The notes: generated by a model from the sequence alone, not told the origin. 64,000 bases of DNA from Flammeovirgaceae bacterium BBD 1991-12 (GCA_001657315.1 LYSV01000025.1:1-64000); one strand, 5' to 3'. Shown: positions 8,711 to 18,077, numbered from the stretch's first letter. Program-made: numbers and translations.

Positions 8711-8734
8711 AATTTTTAGTCTAACCTAAAAATT
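8711..8734 (-). promoter_or_regulatory. Palindromic operator with DtxR/IdeR-like half-site
   Basis: A perfect inverted repeat with arms aatttttag and ctaaaaatt and a 6-base spacer, just upstream of the -33 element. Read on the plus strand, the centre contains ctaacctaa, identical to one half of the DtxR/IdeR consensus; the other half is degenerate. Iron- or manganese-dependent control of the receptor is an inference. The rest of the gap 8735-9011 is AT-rich with no gene seen. Confidence 0.45.
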
Positions 8735-9011
8735 GTTAAAGATCGTTCCTTTCAGATTTTGCTTTCCCTTTTCACAAATCTTCAACTATGCATTTTTTCT
8801 TACACCAGCTTCAATTTAAAAATAAAAAAACATAATTTGACTATTTGGAAAGTCTGTGTTGTTTGTCATTTTAAAGATATATGCCGCAGTCTGTCGACGA
8901 ATTATTAGGTTTGAAGCAAAGCATTGATTTAAAAATAGAAAATCAGTTAGTTAGTACTTTGTAATTCATGTGATACTTCTGGTATTCACAATTTTTTGAT
9001 CTGAATCGCCC

Positions 9012-9479
9012 ATGAATTTTTTGATACGAATATCTGCACTCGCAATATGGGTTTTGCCCCTCTTAACCTCCTGTAAGGCCACAAAGAGCGAGCCCACTTC
9101 ATCCACATCCACTCCTCAGGAAAATGTCACCACCGATGGTAGTATGACCTCCAAAGATCTGGATGATATGCTTAGGGTTTCCGGTACGATCCGGCAGGAT
9201 CTGGAAAACTATTTTAACGAATTTTCGAAGCTTAGCCTTGACGATGAGGAAAAGCGGGAATCATACCTGAGTAAGGGACTTTCATGGTTCCAGGATGCTT
9301 CCACACCGGTGCTGATCATCGTCAATGAGGTCAATGGAAAAAAGATTTACGATAAACCTACCACTATAGAGCAGTATCTTGACTATCTGAAACATACAAG
9401 GCAAAGCCCACATACCATCAACAACTTTGAACTGAACGAGGCAGGAAGGATCACCAAACTTGAACTTACCTTAAAATAA
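9012..9479 (+). CDS. Hypothetical lipoprotein
   Basis: A 155-residue lipoprotein. The signal peptide ends in the lipobox LLTSC (Cys21), then comes a Ser/Thr/Pro-rich linker. A ~95-residue C-terminal module (about 58-155) has the layout of a small NTF2-like alpha+beta fold: two helices, then strands ending in KLELTLK. I do not recognise the family. It is the first of four consecutive genes for exported proteins. The two following proteins and the N-terminus of the LRR protein have a similar helical start followed by strands, so the operon may encode related modules that work together at the cell envelope. Confidence 0.7.
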   Translation: MNFLIRISALAIWVLPLLTSCKATKSEPTSSTSTPQENVTTDGSMTSKDLDDMLRVSGTIRQDLENYFNEFSKLSLDDEEKRESYLSKGLSWFQDASTPVLIIVNEVNGKKIYDKPTTIEQYLDYLKHTRQSPHTINNFELNEAGRITKLELTLK

Positions 9480-9481
9480 CG

Positions 9482-10084
9482 ATGATAGTTAATCCGAAAA
9501 TATGGACCTGCATGTTGACGATCTTTTTTATGACGTCATACTATTCCCTTGCGCAGGAGGACCCTGGTCCGGAGGCTCCGGAGCTTGATTTTGACGAAAA
9601 GCTCAAGATCGACTCCCTTGCTCTGGAAAAGGTCAAGGATCTGAAGGCCTACATCAGCATCATTGGCAGCAAGGAAACTTCCTTTTCAGAGGCTTCAAGA
9701 GTAATAGAGCGAGCGCTGGAGCTGTTCAGTGAAGGCAGTGTGGTGGGGGTGTCCTCCCTCGAATCAGATGAAGTGGAAACCTATGAGATGCGTACCTATT
9801 TCGAAAGGCTGATGGCGTTGAACTACGATAAAGTTGAAATAGACTGGTACGATATACAGTATATAAGTGACCTTGAGATTACCCCTGACGGCAAGTATGT
9901 TGGTGTTATCACCATCTTCCAGCGCTTTCAGGGTACCATAGGAGATAAATTAATGTACAAGGATGTTACCAAAAAGGACATCACCGTATTTGTGGAAAAG
10001 AAACAAATGCAAATTGACGGTGACGTAATTGATTTTTGGGATGTGCTCCTTGGTGATATTGTTGTTAGCGAAACTACTTCATGA
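9482..10084 (+). CDS. Hypothetical exported protein
   Basis: A 200-residue protein with an N-terminal signal peptide (about 1-24, ending SLAQ) and an acidic linker rich in Asp, Glu and Pro. The following ~150-residue domain consists of an initial helix pair and then several beta strands (VEIDWYDIQYISDLEI, then YVGVITIFQRF). No known domain was recognised, but the layout resembles an NTF2-like fold. The gene starts 2 bases after the upstream lipoprotein stop and overlaps the next gene by 4 bases (ATGA), so it is firmly within the operon. The role is unknown. Confidence 0.7.
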   Translation: MIVNPKIWTCMLTIFFMTSYYSLAQEDPGPEAPELDFDEKLKIDSLALEKVKDLKAYISIIGSKETSFSEASRVIERALELFSEGSVVGVSSLESDEVETYEMRTYFERLMALNYDKVEIDWYDIQYISDLEITPDGKYVGVITIFQRFQGTIGDKLMYKDVTKKDITVFVEKKQMQIDGDVIDFWDVLLGDIVVSETTS

Positions 10085-10941
10085 AACGAGTATTTTTAAT
10101 TCTTTCTTTGACCCTCCCGCTACATGCTGCGGCCCAGATAAAGAATGATCTGGATGGAAGGTTTCTAATGGCAGAAACGAAACAGGTAGGGCAGTTCTTT
10201 CGACGTTTTAACAGTGAGGAAGGCTTCAAGGGCAAGCGGTTCTCCAGGCGGGATTCGATGTACCACAATAAAACAATGAGGCAGTTCTACATCAGTAATT
10301 CATTTGACAAGTTCAATCACAATATCAGTGAAAGCCTGAAAGCCTCTTTTGTGGATCAGGTGGTGAACAAGGATCCTCAGTTTCTGGATTTTCATGGAGG
10401 GGACTGGTTTGCTCAGGTGGATGCCATGTTTGTGTACAACGGCAAGCTGGAGCACGGCATTCTTTTCCTGTCACTTGAAAAGGAGAACAAGGGATACAAA
10501 TGGGTATTGAGCAACATTTATTTCCATCCGTTTGTAGAAATGTTCAATAACGTGACGGATGGATGGGATACCAAAAGTTACGGCAAGCCCAAAATGAAGA
10601 AGTACATCCATCCCAAAAGCCACGAGCTCCATTTTATTAATCTAAAAACTGCACTGAACGACACCAATGTGCTCGAAGACTATATTAAAAATAATCACCA
10701 GCCTGACTTTTTAACACTTTTCATTTTTGAAATGAAAAGAAAAAAACTAGCGCTGCGATCAATAAACAAGGTCAAATTCCATTTTTTTCAAATAAAAAAC
10801 TGGTACTTTGAGCTCACTGAAATGCGCCGGGAGTCCAAAAACTCCGGGTGGCTGATATCAGACATGGCTTTTGTAAGTGAAAAAGACAAAAACCTGTTGA
10901 AACAATATGTTTTCATGAGAAAAAATGTGGTCAATCCGTAA
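10081..10941 (+). CDS. Hypothetical exported protein
   Basis: A 286-residue protein with a signal peptide cleaved after about residue 19 (HAAAQ). The mature part is basic, rich in Phe, Lys and Asn, and alternates helices with strands (for example HGILFLSLEKENKGYKWVLSN). No catalytic motif or known domain was recognised. It overlaps the upstream gene by 4 bases and is followed 21 bases later by the LRR protein. It is probably periplasmic or surface-exposed, and its function likely depends on the LRR partner encoded in the same transcript. Confidence 0.7.
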   Translation: MKRVFLILSLTLPLHAAAQIKNDLDGRFLMAETKQVGQFFRRFNSEEGFKGKRFSRRDSMYHNKTMRQFYISNSFDKFNHNISESLKASFVDQVVNKDPQFLDFHGGDWFAQVDAMFVYNGKLEHGILFLSLEKENKGYKWVLSNIYFHPFVEMFNNVTDGWDTKSYGKPKMKKYIHPKSHELHFINLKTALNDTNVLEDYIKNNHQPDFLTLFIFEMKRKKLALRSINKVKFHFFQIKNWYFELTEMRRESKNSGWLISDMAFVSEKDKNLLKQYVFMRKNVVNP

Positions 10942-10962
10942 AATCACAAAAATTCGGCCGTT

Positions 10963-13014
10963 ATGATTAGACGTTTGACATCTGTTGCATTAACTGTGTT
11001 GGTATGCCAGGCCTATGCGACCTCTGGTAAAGAAAAAGAAGATACGGGTAAGTATCCTGACAAGGTCAGTCAGAGCAATGTGGAGAGCCTGATATCCTTT
11101 GTTGAGATCCTTTTCAACACTGTAGGATCACAAAAGGCCAGCCTGAAGGAAAAGAATACCGTGATCAGCCAGACATACCTGAAAGCCTTCGCCAGCACAA
11201 ACTCAAAAATTGAAGACGATCTGCACGAACGCGAGGTGATCATTAACAAGGATGTGCAAAACTACCTGAGAGATCTCGACATCTTTTTTAAGGATGCCAG
11301 GTTCGACTTCGAGGTACAGGAGATAGAATCACTGGAAAATGCTGATGGAGGCAACTATTTGAAAGTAAGGGCCACAAGAAAGCTTCTGGGCACCAATTTC
11401 AACAATGAAAAAGTAGAAAATCAGTTGGAAAGGTTCATTGAGGTAAATGTGGACGAGGCCAGCGGGGAATACAAGATCGCAAGTATCTATAATGTGGAAA
11501 GCAACAGCCGGCTGACATTAAAACAATGGTGGAAGGACCTTTCCTTCGAGTGGAAGGTGATCTTCCAGCGTCAACTGCAGTCGGAAATAGGCTCCGCTGA
11601 TGTTTGGCAGCTAATGAGCATTGATGAGTTGGATATATCCTACAACCGCTATGTGCAGACCCTGGAGCCGTTGAATGTGCTCGTCAACCTGAAAAAGCTG
11701 AATATCTCCAACACCACCGTTCGGGATCTTTCGCCACTCTATGGCCTAAGCAACCTGGAGGAACTCCACCTTTCCAATACCACCGTTAAAAATCTGGATA
11801 TGGTCAGGGAGTTGCCCAGTCTGAAGATCCTGAGCTTTGAGAGCACGGATGTAGCGGACATCGGACCACTGCTGAGCCTTACCCAAATACGGAAGATCGT
11901 ATGTACGGACACGAGATTATCACCGGAAGATATAGCCCTGCTAAGAAAGCAGCTGCCCGATTGTGAGATCGTAGCAGAGTCTGTGACATTGTCCAAATGG
12001 TGGAAAGCGCTTGACCCATCCTGGCAGAATATCTTCAGGAAAAATGTGACCATGCTCAAGCTGGAGCCCAACGCAGAGGAGCTGACCCAGATCGGTGAGC
12101 TGACCGAGCTGGACATTAGCGGTATCAGCGGTATTGCCGATCTGGCTCCCATTGGTATGATCAGGGACCTTCAGGTGCTGAATGCTTCACAAACCAGCAT
12201 TTCTTCGATAGAAGTGCTCAGTAAAATGTCAAATCTGAAAAAACTGGATGTAAGCAATACATTCATCAGCAGCATGGAACCTGTGATGAATCTTCCAAAC
12301 CTTAACTACCTGAATGTGGACTACACCAATATAGAAGATGGAGAGGCCCTGCAATTCATGTGTGACCATCCCGGAGCATTGGTATTGTTCAATTCAAAAA
12401 CATATGTGCCTGTCTGGTTAAAGATCAGCGAAAACTGGAAGACATTGCTCAAGGACAAGATCGGATACAAGAGTGACGCACCTCCTACCCTGGATAAGCT
12501 CTATGAGATCATTAGGATCAGGGAACTGAACATCGGTGACCGGAAAGAGCTGGCAGACCTGGCAGGATTGGAGATGCTGCCGGCCCTGCAAAAACTGAAT
12601 ATCTCGAAACTCATGACTGTGAGTGATCTTAAGCCCATTACCAAACTCAAATACCTCGAGGAACTGGACTGCTCCTACAATCCGATTGAGAGCATAGAAC
12701 CTTTGAAGCAATTGCACCGTCTTAAAGCGGTCAATTTGGAGTATACCAAAACGCATGACCTGTCACCACTGGAAGTACTCGTTAATCTACGAGCGGTGAA
12801 TGTTTCCGGTACACGTATAAAGAACCTGAATGCCTTGCGTATTTCCGAAAAACTGGAAGAGTTGCATTGCAACAACACTTCGATCAGCAGTCTTACGCCA
12901 CTGATCACCTTACAGCACTTGCAGGAGCTTTCCTGCTACAATACGAAGCTCGCGGCTAAGGATGTGGATAACTTCAAAAAAAGCAGGCCTGATTGCAAGG
13001 TAACGTTTTACTGA
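10963..13014 (+). CDS. Exported leucine-rich-repeat protein with three W-motif modules
   Basis: A 683-residue exported protein. A signal peptide (1-20) is followed by a ~160-residue N-terminal domain resembling those of the upstream genes. Three modules come next. Each opens with a tryptophan-rich helix (LKQWWKDLSFEWKVIF near 185, LSKWWKALDPSWQNIF near 343, VPVWLKISENWKTLL near 481) and continues into short LRRs of the internalin type (LNISNTTVRDLSPLYGL and similar). Two of the modules end in a cysteine-containing DC stretch. LRR arrays usually bind proteins. This is the last and largest gene of a four-gene operon of exported proteins. No anchor or sorting signal was seen. The ligand is unknown. 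Confidence 0.82.
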   Translation: MIRRLTSVALTVLVCQAYATSGKEKEDTGKYPDKVSQSNVESLISFVEILFNTVGSQKASLKEKNTVISQTYLKAFASTNSKIEDDLHEREVIINKDVQNYLRDLDIFFKDARFDFEVQEIESLENADGGNYLKVRATRKLLGTNFNNEKVENQLERFIEVNVDEASGEYKIASIYNVESNSRLTLKQWWKDLSFEWKVIFQRQLQSEIGSADVWQLMSIDELDISYNRYVQTLEPLNVLVNLKKLNISNTTVRDLSPLYGLSNLEELHLSNTTVKNLDMVRELPSLKILSFESTDVADIGPLLSLTQIRKIVCTDTRLSPEDIALLRKQLPDCEIVAESVTLSKWWKALDPSWQNIFRKNVTMLKLEPNAEELTQIGELTELDISGISGIADLAPIGMIRDLQVLNASQTSISSIEVLSKMSNLKKLDVSNTFISSMEPVMNLPNLNYLNVDYTNIEDGEALQFMCDHPGALVLFNSKTYVPVWLKISENWKTLLKDKIGYKSDAPPTLDKLYEIIRIRELNIGDRKELADLAGLEMLPALQKLNISKLMTVSDLKPITKLKYLEELDCSYNPIESIEPLKQLHRLKAVNLEYTKTHDLSPLEVLVNLRAVNVSGTRIKNLNALRISEKLEELHCNNTSISSLTPLITLQHLQELSCYNTKLAAKDVDNFKKSRPDCKVTFY

Positions 13015-13361
13015 AAATCAGTATGCTGTTTGCAAACAGAGCAGGAAGGGAAAGGGCCGATGCCTGAAGGAATGCCTCTTCCCTGTCCTTCATCATTCTA
13101 TTTAAGAGGTTACCCGTAGTAAACCTTACATTGTACTGAACAGCACTGTCGGCCATCTGACAAAGAAATAGAACAGATCAACTTCGTTTTATACAACAAA
13201 TCAATTCTATTCACTTCGAAAAGTTCTATTTCCTTATGCCAGTTAGTGTAGCATAGGAATCGATTCTTTTTTTGTATGCATCTTATCTAACTTGCCTTTT
13301 GGAAAAAGTGCCGTTGTCATAGTTTGGCCCACTTAATGTTTAAAATAAACCCTCCGTAACT
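13015..13361. other. Intergenic gap
   Basis: There is no convincing gene. A 10-bp inverted repeat, gaaatagaac (13165-13174) and gttctatttc (13223-13232), is 48 bases apart and of unclear meaning. The second half is AT-rich and should carry the promoter of the next gene. Confidence 0.5.
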
Positions 13362-14534
13362 ATGATAGATCAATGCATCAACAATGTGTTCCAGAGAGAC
13401 CAGAAGGTCTTTATTCCTGAATTCGGAGCCATTATATTTTCAGAAGCTACCAACAAGTCCTATTTCAATGAACACCTGACTTTTGATGATGGCAAGGTCA
13501 TCTCAGAAATTGAGAGACAGGAGTGTTTGTCAACAGAAGAATCCAAAAAGGAGCTGTCGCAGTTTTTGGGTACCATAAAAGATGCTCTCAAGGATAAGGG
13601 ACATTATTACCTCGGTGGTATCGGTTATCTTATGAAAGATGAACGTGGTGATGTAACACTCAGCAAGACCAAGGAGGACCTGGCTGCTGCTGAGGCCACA
13701 ATGACTGAAACACCGGAGGAAAAACCGGAGAACGACCTGGTTGAAAGTATCACCTTTGAAGATACGGAGACTCCTGAGCCGCAGGAACTATCACTGCCAG
13801 AGGAACATGAGGAACAGTTCATAGATGACCTATCCAATAACGAAGAAAACATCGGGCTGACATCGGAAGCAGATGAAGATCGTTATTTTAATTCCATTTT
13901 GTCTGAAGACGACGAAGGTGTACAGGACTACTACAAACGAAAAGAACGGTATGAAAAGAAAAGATCTGGTATCGGCACCGTTCTCTGGATATTTATACCG
14001 GTTCTCCTTTTAGGGCTGATAGCGCTTTATTATTTCAGGTTTTACCTGAACGATCAGAAAATAGGCGAAGCACCTGAAGTAGAACCTACAGAGCTTCAGG
14101 CTTCCACCCTGAATACAATGAGCACGGAAAGTGCAGAAAGCAGCGAGGAAACACCGGAGGCAGCCCCGGAGGAAGAATCCACGGAGGAAACAACCACTGC
14201 CACACCGGATACAAAAAATGAGCAGACAGCAACCACTACCATAGAAGACGTCACCCCTCAACAGGCACGGACCACAACAGTACCTGTCCGGCAAAATACA
14301 GGTGCAGATCAGAGAGTCTACAGTGTCATACTGGGCAGTTTCAAATACGAGTACAACGCTGACCGTTTTACGAGAAGCCTTAGGAATGAGGGGTTGGATG
14401 TCAACAAGTTTGAAGGATTCAACAACCTGTATTTTGTCGGGTTTGAACACATTCAGGGCAAAAACAGTGCTCTTGCTATTCTAACCGATGTAAGAAGCAG
14501 TCGAGAACCTTTAGCATGGATTACGAGAAAGTAA
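13362..14534 (+). CDS. HU-like/SPOR-domain membrane protein
   Basis: A 390-residue protein with three parts. Residues 1-100 resemble the bacterial HU-CCDC81 type domain (VFIPEFGAIIFSE, then HYYLGGIGYLMKD). A long acidic linker leads to one transmembrane helix at about 206-226. A second Glu/Thr/Pro-rich linker precedes a C-terminal SPOR domain (about 315-390, VYSVILGSF at its start), which in this family binds denuded septal peptidoglycan. The HU-like part should therefore be cytoplasmic and the SPOR part periplasmic, linking something inside to the division site. Such fusions are known in Bacteroidota. A terminator follows at 14559. Confidence 0.85.
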   Translation: MIDQCINNVFQRDQKVFIPEFGAIIFSEATNKSYFNEHLTFDDGKVISEIERQECLSTEESKKELSQFLGTIKDALKDKGHYYLGGIGYLMKDERGDVTLSKTKEDLAAAEATMTETPEEKPENDLVESITFEDTETPEPQELSLPEEHEEQFIDDLSNNEENIGLTSEADEDRYFNSILSEDDEGVQDYYKRKERYEKKRSGIGTVLWIFIPVLLLGLIALYYFRFYLNDQKIGEAPEVEPTELQASTLNTMSTESAESSEETPEAAPEEESTEETTTATPDTKNEQTATTTIEDVTPQQARTTTVPVRQNTGADQRVYSVILGSFKYEYNADRFTRSLRNEGLDVNKFEGFNNLYFVGFEHIQGKNSALAILTDVRSSREPLAWITRK

Positions 14535-14558
14535 TCATTTTTTCAGCATTGCGCTAAG

Positions 14559-14593
14559 TCCGGATCGTGTTCCTCATTTTTTACCGATCCGGA
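14559..14593 (+). terminator. Rho-independent terminator after the SPOR gene
   Basis: A perfect 9-bp stem (tccggatcg / cgatccgga) with a 17-base loop is followed by a run of five T residues. It lies 25 bases after the stop codon. Confidence 0.75.
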
Positions 14594-14792
14594 TTTTTCA
14601 TATCCATTCTTCTATACTGAAGTAAGGACTTCTCTTCCGGGGCCCGGTCATTCAGCAAGCCAGAGATCCCCTGACACGACCGGCATCATCCTATGAATTT
14701 TATCATGGATACGGATAAAATAATTCATGGGCTTTACCTTTCAGAAAGAAGGTCAATTTTCTAAATTCACCGGCTCAAACATTTTAGTCATT

Positions 14793-16445
14793 ATGTTATT
14801 ATCCGTCAATCCCAAGAGCACCAGCGCCTGGACCCTACTGGAAAAACATTTGGAGGAGAACAAGTCGCAGAGTATTAAATCATATTTTGAAAATGACCCA
14901 GACCGGTTCGAAAAATTCAGCATACAATTTGAAGAAATTCTGCTGGACTTCTCCAAGAACAGGATCAATGGGGAAACGCTGGGCCTGTTGATCCGGCTGG
15001 CAGAGGAAACGCACCTGAAAGAGGCCATTACAGCCATGTTCTCCGGTGAAAAGATCAACCAAACAGAAGGGAGATCGGTCCTGCATATTGCACTGCGTAA
15101 TTCCGCCGGGCAACCTGTTTCCGTGGACGGTAATAATGTGATGCCCGATGTGAGCGCTGTACTCGACAAAATGAGAGTGTTCAGCGAAGAGCTCATCAAC
15201 GGTACCTGGAAAGGTTACAGCGGTAAGCCGATCAGAAGTATTGTCAACATAGGCATAGGCGGCTCTGATCTGGGGCCGGTAATGGTGACGGAAGCCCTGA
15301 AACCTTACAAGGCGCCTCATATAGAGACGTATTTTGTTTCCAACGTTGACGGCACCCATATCAGTGAAACCCTGAAGCAGGTGGATCCGGAAACCACACT
15401 TTTCATGATCGCCTCCAAAACCTTTACTACACAGGAAACCATGACCAACGCGCACTCTGCCCGGGATTGGTTCCTTGCCGGCGGCGGAACAGAAGATAAC
15501 ATAAAAAAGCACTTTGTGGCTATCTCCACCAACGGGGACGCTGTGGCCGGGTTCGGTATAGATACGAATAACATGTTCGAATTCTGGGACTGGGTAGGCG
15601 GACGCTATTCATTATGGTCAGCCATAGGACTTTCCATAGCCTGCACCATTGGCTTTGATAACTTCAAGGCGATGCTGGACGGAGCACATGCCATGGATGA
15701 ACATTTCAGAAAGGAGGAGTTTGCACAGAACATGCCGGTGATCCTGGCTTTGCTGGGGATATGGTATAACAACTTTTATGGCGCCGAATCCCACGCCCTT
15801 CTCCCCTATGATCAGTATATGCATCGTTTTGCCGCGTATTTCCAGCAGGGCGATATGGAAAGCAACGGCAAGTATGTAGACAGGAACGGCAACAAAGTGG
15901 AACACCAGACCGGACCGGTGATCTGGGGTGAACCGGGCACCAATGGCCAGCATGCCTTTTACCAGCTCATACACCAGGGCACCAAACTCATCCCCTGTGA
16001 TTTTCTGGCCCCGGCTATTTCACACAATCCGCTGGGTGACCACCATAACAAACTACTGGCGAACTTTTTCGCCCAGACAGAGGCATTAATGAACGGTAAG
16101 AGTGAAGAAGAGGTGGTCAGGGAGCTACAGGTCCAGGGGCTCAGTGAGGAGGATATCCGGAAACTGAAAACCTTCAAGGTATTCGAAGGGAATCGTCCCA
16201 CCAATTCCATTCTGTTCAAAAAACTAACTCCCCGGACTCTCGGTAGCCTTATCGCTATGTATGAGCATAAGATCTTTGTTCAGGGTGTGATCTGGAATAT
16301 CTTCAGCTTCGACCAGTGGGGTGTGGAGCTTGGCAAGCAACTGGCTAAGAAGATATTGCCGGAGCTGGAGGGTGATGAAGTAGTTTCCAGCCATGATCCA
16401 TCTACCAACGGATTGATCAATAGATTTAAGGAGTTTAGGAAGTAG
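14793..16445 (+). CDS. pgi: Glucose-6-phosphate isomerase
   Basis: A 550-residue protein, the same length as the E. coli enzyme and collinear with it. It interconverts glucose-6-phosphate and fructose-6-phosphate in the cytosol. Diagnostic motifs are [13 protein letters not shown] (phosphate binding), [28 protein letters not shown] (PGI signature 1), [10 protein letters not shown] with the catalytic glutamate, and [14 protein letters not shown] (signature 2). The ATG at 14793 is chosen because [19 protein letters not shown] matches the usual N-terminus; an in-frame ATG at 14727 adds 22 unmatched residues. It is the housekeeping enzyme, in contrast to the cupin isomerase near the window start. 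Confidence 0.95.
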   Translation: MLLSVNPKSTSAWTLLEKHLEENKSQSIKSYFENDPDRFEKFSIQFEEILLDFSKNRINGETLGLLIRLAEETHLKEAITAMFSGEKINQTEGRSVLHIALRNSAGQPVSVDGNNVMPDVSAVLDKMRVFSEELINGTWKGYSGKPIRSIVNIGIGGSDLGPVMVTEALKPYKAPHIETYFVSNVDGTHISETLKQVDPETTLFMIASKTFTTQETMTNAHSARDWFLAGGGTEDNIKKHFVAISTNGDAVAGFGIDTNNMFEFWDWVGGRYSLWSAIGLSIACTIGFDNFKAMLDGAHAMDEHFRKEEFAQNMPVILALLGIWYNNFYGAESHALLPYDQYMHRFAAYFQQGDMESNGKYVDRNGNKVEHQTGPVIWGEPGTNGQHAFYQLIHQGTKLIPCDFLAPAISHNPLGDHHNKLLANFFAQTEALMNGKSEEEVVRELQVQGLSEEDIRKLKTFKVFEGNRPTNSILFKKLTPRTLGSLIAMYEHKIFVQGVIWNIFSFDQWGVELGKQLAKKILPELEGDEVVSSHDPSTNGLINRFKEFRK

Positions 16446-16546
16446 GCGTTAGTCATTGGCTGATCGTTGTTGGTAACAGACCATTCATCTTAAGATTTTC
16501 GATACATCCGCAATTCTGCTTCCAAAAAATAAGGTAATTTCGAAAC

Positions 16547-16570
16547 CTTAATCGTTAAATTACGATTAAG
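16547..16570. promoter_or_regulatory. ArsR operator (palindrome) upstream of arsR
   Basis: A perfect inverted repeat, cttaatcgt and acgattaag with a 6-base spacer, ends 5 bases before the arsR start. The ATCG..CGAT core is typical of ArsR/SmtB-family binding sites. A related palindrome occurs at 16923-16940. Confidence 0.7.
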
Positions 16571-16575
16571 TATGT

Positions 16576-16905
16576 ATGGGACTGACAAAATCGGAAAAAT
16601 TCGGCCGCAGGGAAAACGCCCTCGCTACCCTGGCCAAGGCACTCGGGCATCCGGCCCGTATCGCCATCCTCCAGTATCTGGCGCGTCAGCAGTCCTGTGT
16701 ATGCGGTGATATTGTGGATGAGCTTCCACTCTCCCAGTCTACCGTATCACAACACCTGAAAGAACTGAAAAATGCAAATCTCATCAAAGGTACCGTTGAT
16801 GGGCCGAGCGTTTGCTACTGTATCGATGCTGAAACGTGGAAACAGGCTCAGAAGAGTTTCGCTGACCTGTTTGAGCTGTTCAATGAAGACCTGAGTCGTT
16901 GTTGA
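16576..16905 (+). CDS. arsR: ArsR-family metalloregulatory repressor
   Basis: A 109-residue ArsR/SmtB winged-helix protein. The HTH is around residues 33-75 ([21 protein letters not shown]). A cysteine pair CVCGD at about residues 36-40, in the first recognition-domain helix, corresponds to the arsenite-binding site of ArsR; another pair (CYC) is near residue 77. It should repress the downstream operon until trivalent arsenic binds. It is flanked by two palindromes sharing the same core, which suggests autoregulation and a second site before arsI. Confidence 0.9.
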   Translation: MGLTKSEKFGRRENALATLAKALGHPARIAILQYLARQQSCVCGDIVDELPLSQSTVSQHLKELKNANLIKGTVDGPSVCYCIDAETWKQAQKSFADLFELFNEDLSRC

Positions 16906-16922
16906 ATTTTTTTGCCTTGTTA

Positions 16923-16940
16923 TATCGTAATATTACGATA
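16923..16940. promoter_or_regulatory. Second ArsR-type palindrome, upstream of arsI-like gene
   Basis: A perfect 18-bp palindrome (tatcgtaat/attacgata) in the arsR-arsI gap, 25 bases before the start. It shares the ATCGTnA core with the site at 16547, so the same repressor could bind and a second promoter may exist here. Confidence 0.6.
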
Positions 16941-16965
16941 ATGTAATATCTTAGAATATCGAAAA

Positions 16966-17433
16966 ATGAAAGATCAAATATTTCCCAGAATGCATGTGGG
17001 CTACTATGTATCCAACATTGCTGAAACCATTGACTTTTACACCCGCTTTTTTGAAACGGAACCTGTAAAAGTGAAAAAAGGTTATGCCAAGTTTATCCTT
17101 ACAGAACCTTCGCTGAATATCTCCTTTATTGAGAGCGAACAACCTGTCCAGCCACATTTCATCCATTTCGGCATAGAAGTGGATGATCCCCGGCAGCTCA
17201 GGCAAAAGCTGGGCAATGCGCTTAGTCAGAATTTATCCATCGATGAAGAAAAGGAGGTACAATGCTGCTATGCCAAACAGGACAAGTTCTGGGTGCAGGA
17301 CCCGGATGGCTACCGGTGGGAAGTTTACCACTTTAAGGAAGATGTAGAGGAGAATGATCCCAAATATTCCAAAGAGGGCCAATGTTGCGCCCCTGAAGTT
17401 CAGTCGGAAAGCGAAGCAGTCTGTTGTCAATGA
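16966..17433 (+). CDS. ArsI/CadI-family VOC metalloenzyme
   Basis: A 155-residue vicinal-oxygen-chelate protein. The predicted Fe(II) ligands of the ArsI/CadI family are visible: His10 (RMHVGYY), His67 (HFIHFGIEV) and Glu119 (RWEVYHF). The arsenic-binding pair Cys100-Cys101 lies in VQCCYAKQ. ArsI cleaves the carbon-arsenic bond of trivalent organoarsenicals with oxygen. The C-terminus carries extra cysteine pairs (GQCCAPE and AVCCQ) that may bind metal. It overlaps the aquaporin gene by 4 bases. A CadI-like cadmium-binding role is the alternative, but the ars operon context favours arsenic. Confidence 0.82.
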   Translation: MKDQIFPRMHVGYYVSNIAETIDFYTRFFETEPVKVKKGYAKFILTEPSLNISFIESEQPVQPHFIHFGIEVDDPRQLRQKLGNALSQNLSIDEEKEVQCCYAKQDKFWVQDPDGYRWEVYHFKEDVEENDPKYSKEGQCCAPEVQSESEAVCCQ

Positions 17434-18077
17434 TCAAACAACAATACGCCGCTGAATTTATTGGTACTTTTGCTCTGGTGTTTTGTGGCACCGGAGCAAT
17501 GGTCATTAATGACCTCTACCAGGGCGTTATCGGCCATTTTGGCATCTCATTCACATTCGGGGCCATTGTTATGGCCATGATCTATACTTTTGGGGATATT
17601 TCCGGCGCCCATATTAACCCGGCCGTCACCTTCAGCTTCTGGCTGTCAGGGAAGTTCAAGGGACAAATGATCCTGCCCTATGTTCTCAGTCAGACCCTGG
17701 GAGCCATTATGGCCAGCCTTGCACTGTTGCTTTTGTTCCCCGCCCATCAGGATCTGGGTATGACGAAACCCGCTACGGGAGTATTTCAAACCTTTATCCT
17801 TGAAATCATTTTGAGCTATATTTTGATGCTTACAATTATACACGTAGCTTCAGGATCAAAAGAAAAAGGTATTATGGCGGGTATGGCCATAGGTCTTGTA
17901 GTTCTGCTGGAGGCCACATTTGCCGGGCCTGTTTCGGGAGCTTCCATGAACCCGGCGCGGTCACTGGCACCGGCTCTCGTTTCCGGTAATCTACAGCACC
18001 TATGGGTGTATCTTCTGGCGCCCTTAACGGGTATGACATTGAGTATAGTAACCTGGCGATTAATCAAAACACCGTGA
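17430..18077 (+). CDS. MIP/aquaporin-family channel in ars operon
   Basis: A 215-residue six-helix channel of the aquaporin family with both pore motifs, HINPAV (Asn63-Pro64-Ala65) and MNPARS (Asn174-Pro175-Ala176, with Arg177 of the selectivity filter). The ATG at 17430 overlaps the upstream stop as ATGA; an in-frame TTG at 17424 lies inside that gene. The stop overlaps the GTG of the next gene. In Sinorhizobium meliloti, AqpS in an ars operon lets arsenite produced by ArsC leave the cell. The same role is inferred here because no ArsB or Acr3 pump is encoded nearby. Confidence 0.88.
   Translation: MIKQQYAAEFIGTFALVFCGTGAMVINDLYQGVIGHFGISFTFGAIVMAMIYTFGDISGAHINPAVTFSFWLSGKFKGQMILPYVLSQTLGAIMASLALLLLFPAHQDLGMTKPATGVFQTFILEIILSYILMLTIIHVASGSKEKGIMAGMAIGLVVLLEATFAGPVSGASMNPARSLAPALVSGNLQHLWVYLLAPLTGMTLSIVTWRLIKTP

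Noticed and set aside
13165-13232. Inverted repeat gaaatagaac and gttctatttc 48 bases apart as an operator or terminator
   Set aside because: Long loop, no T-run, and not positioned at a recognisable promoter.
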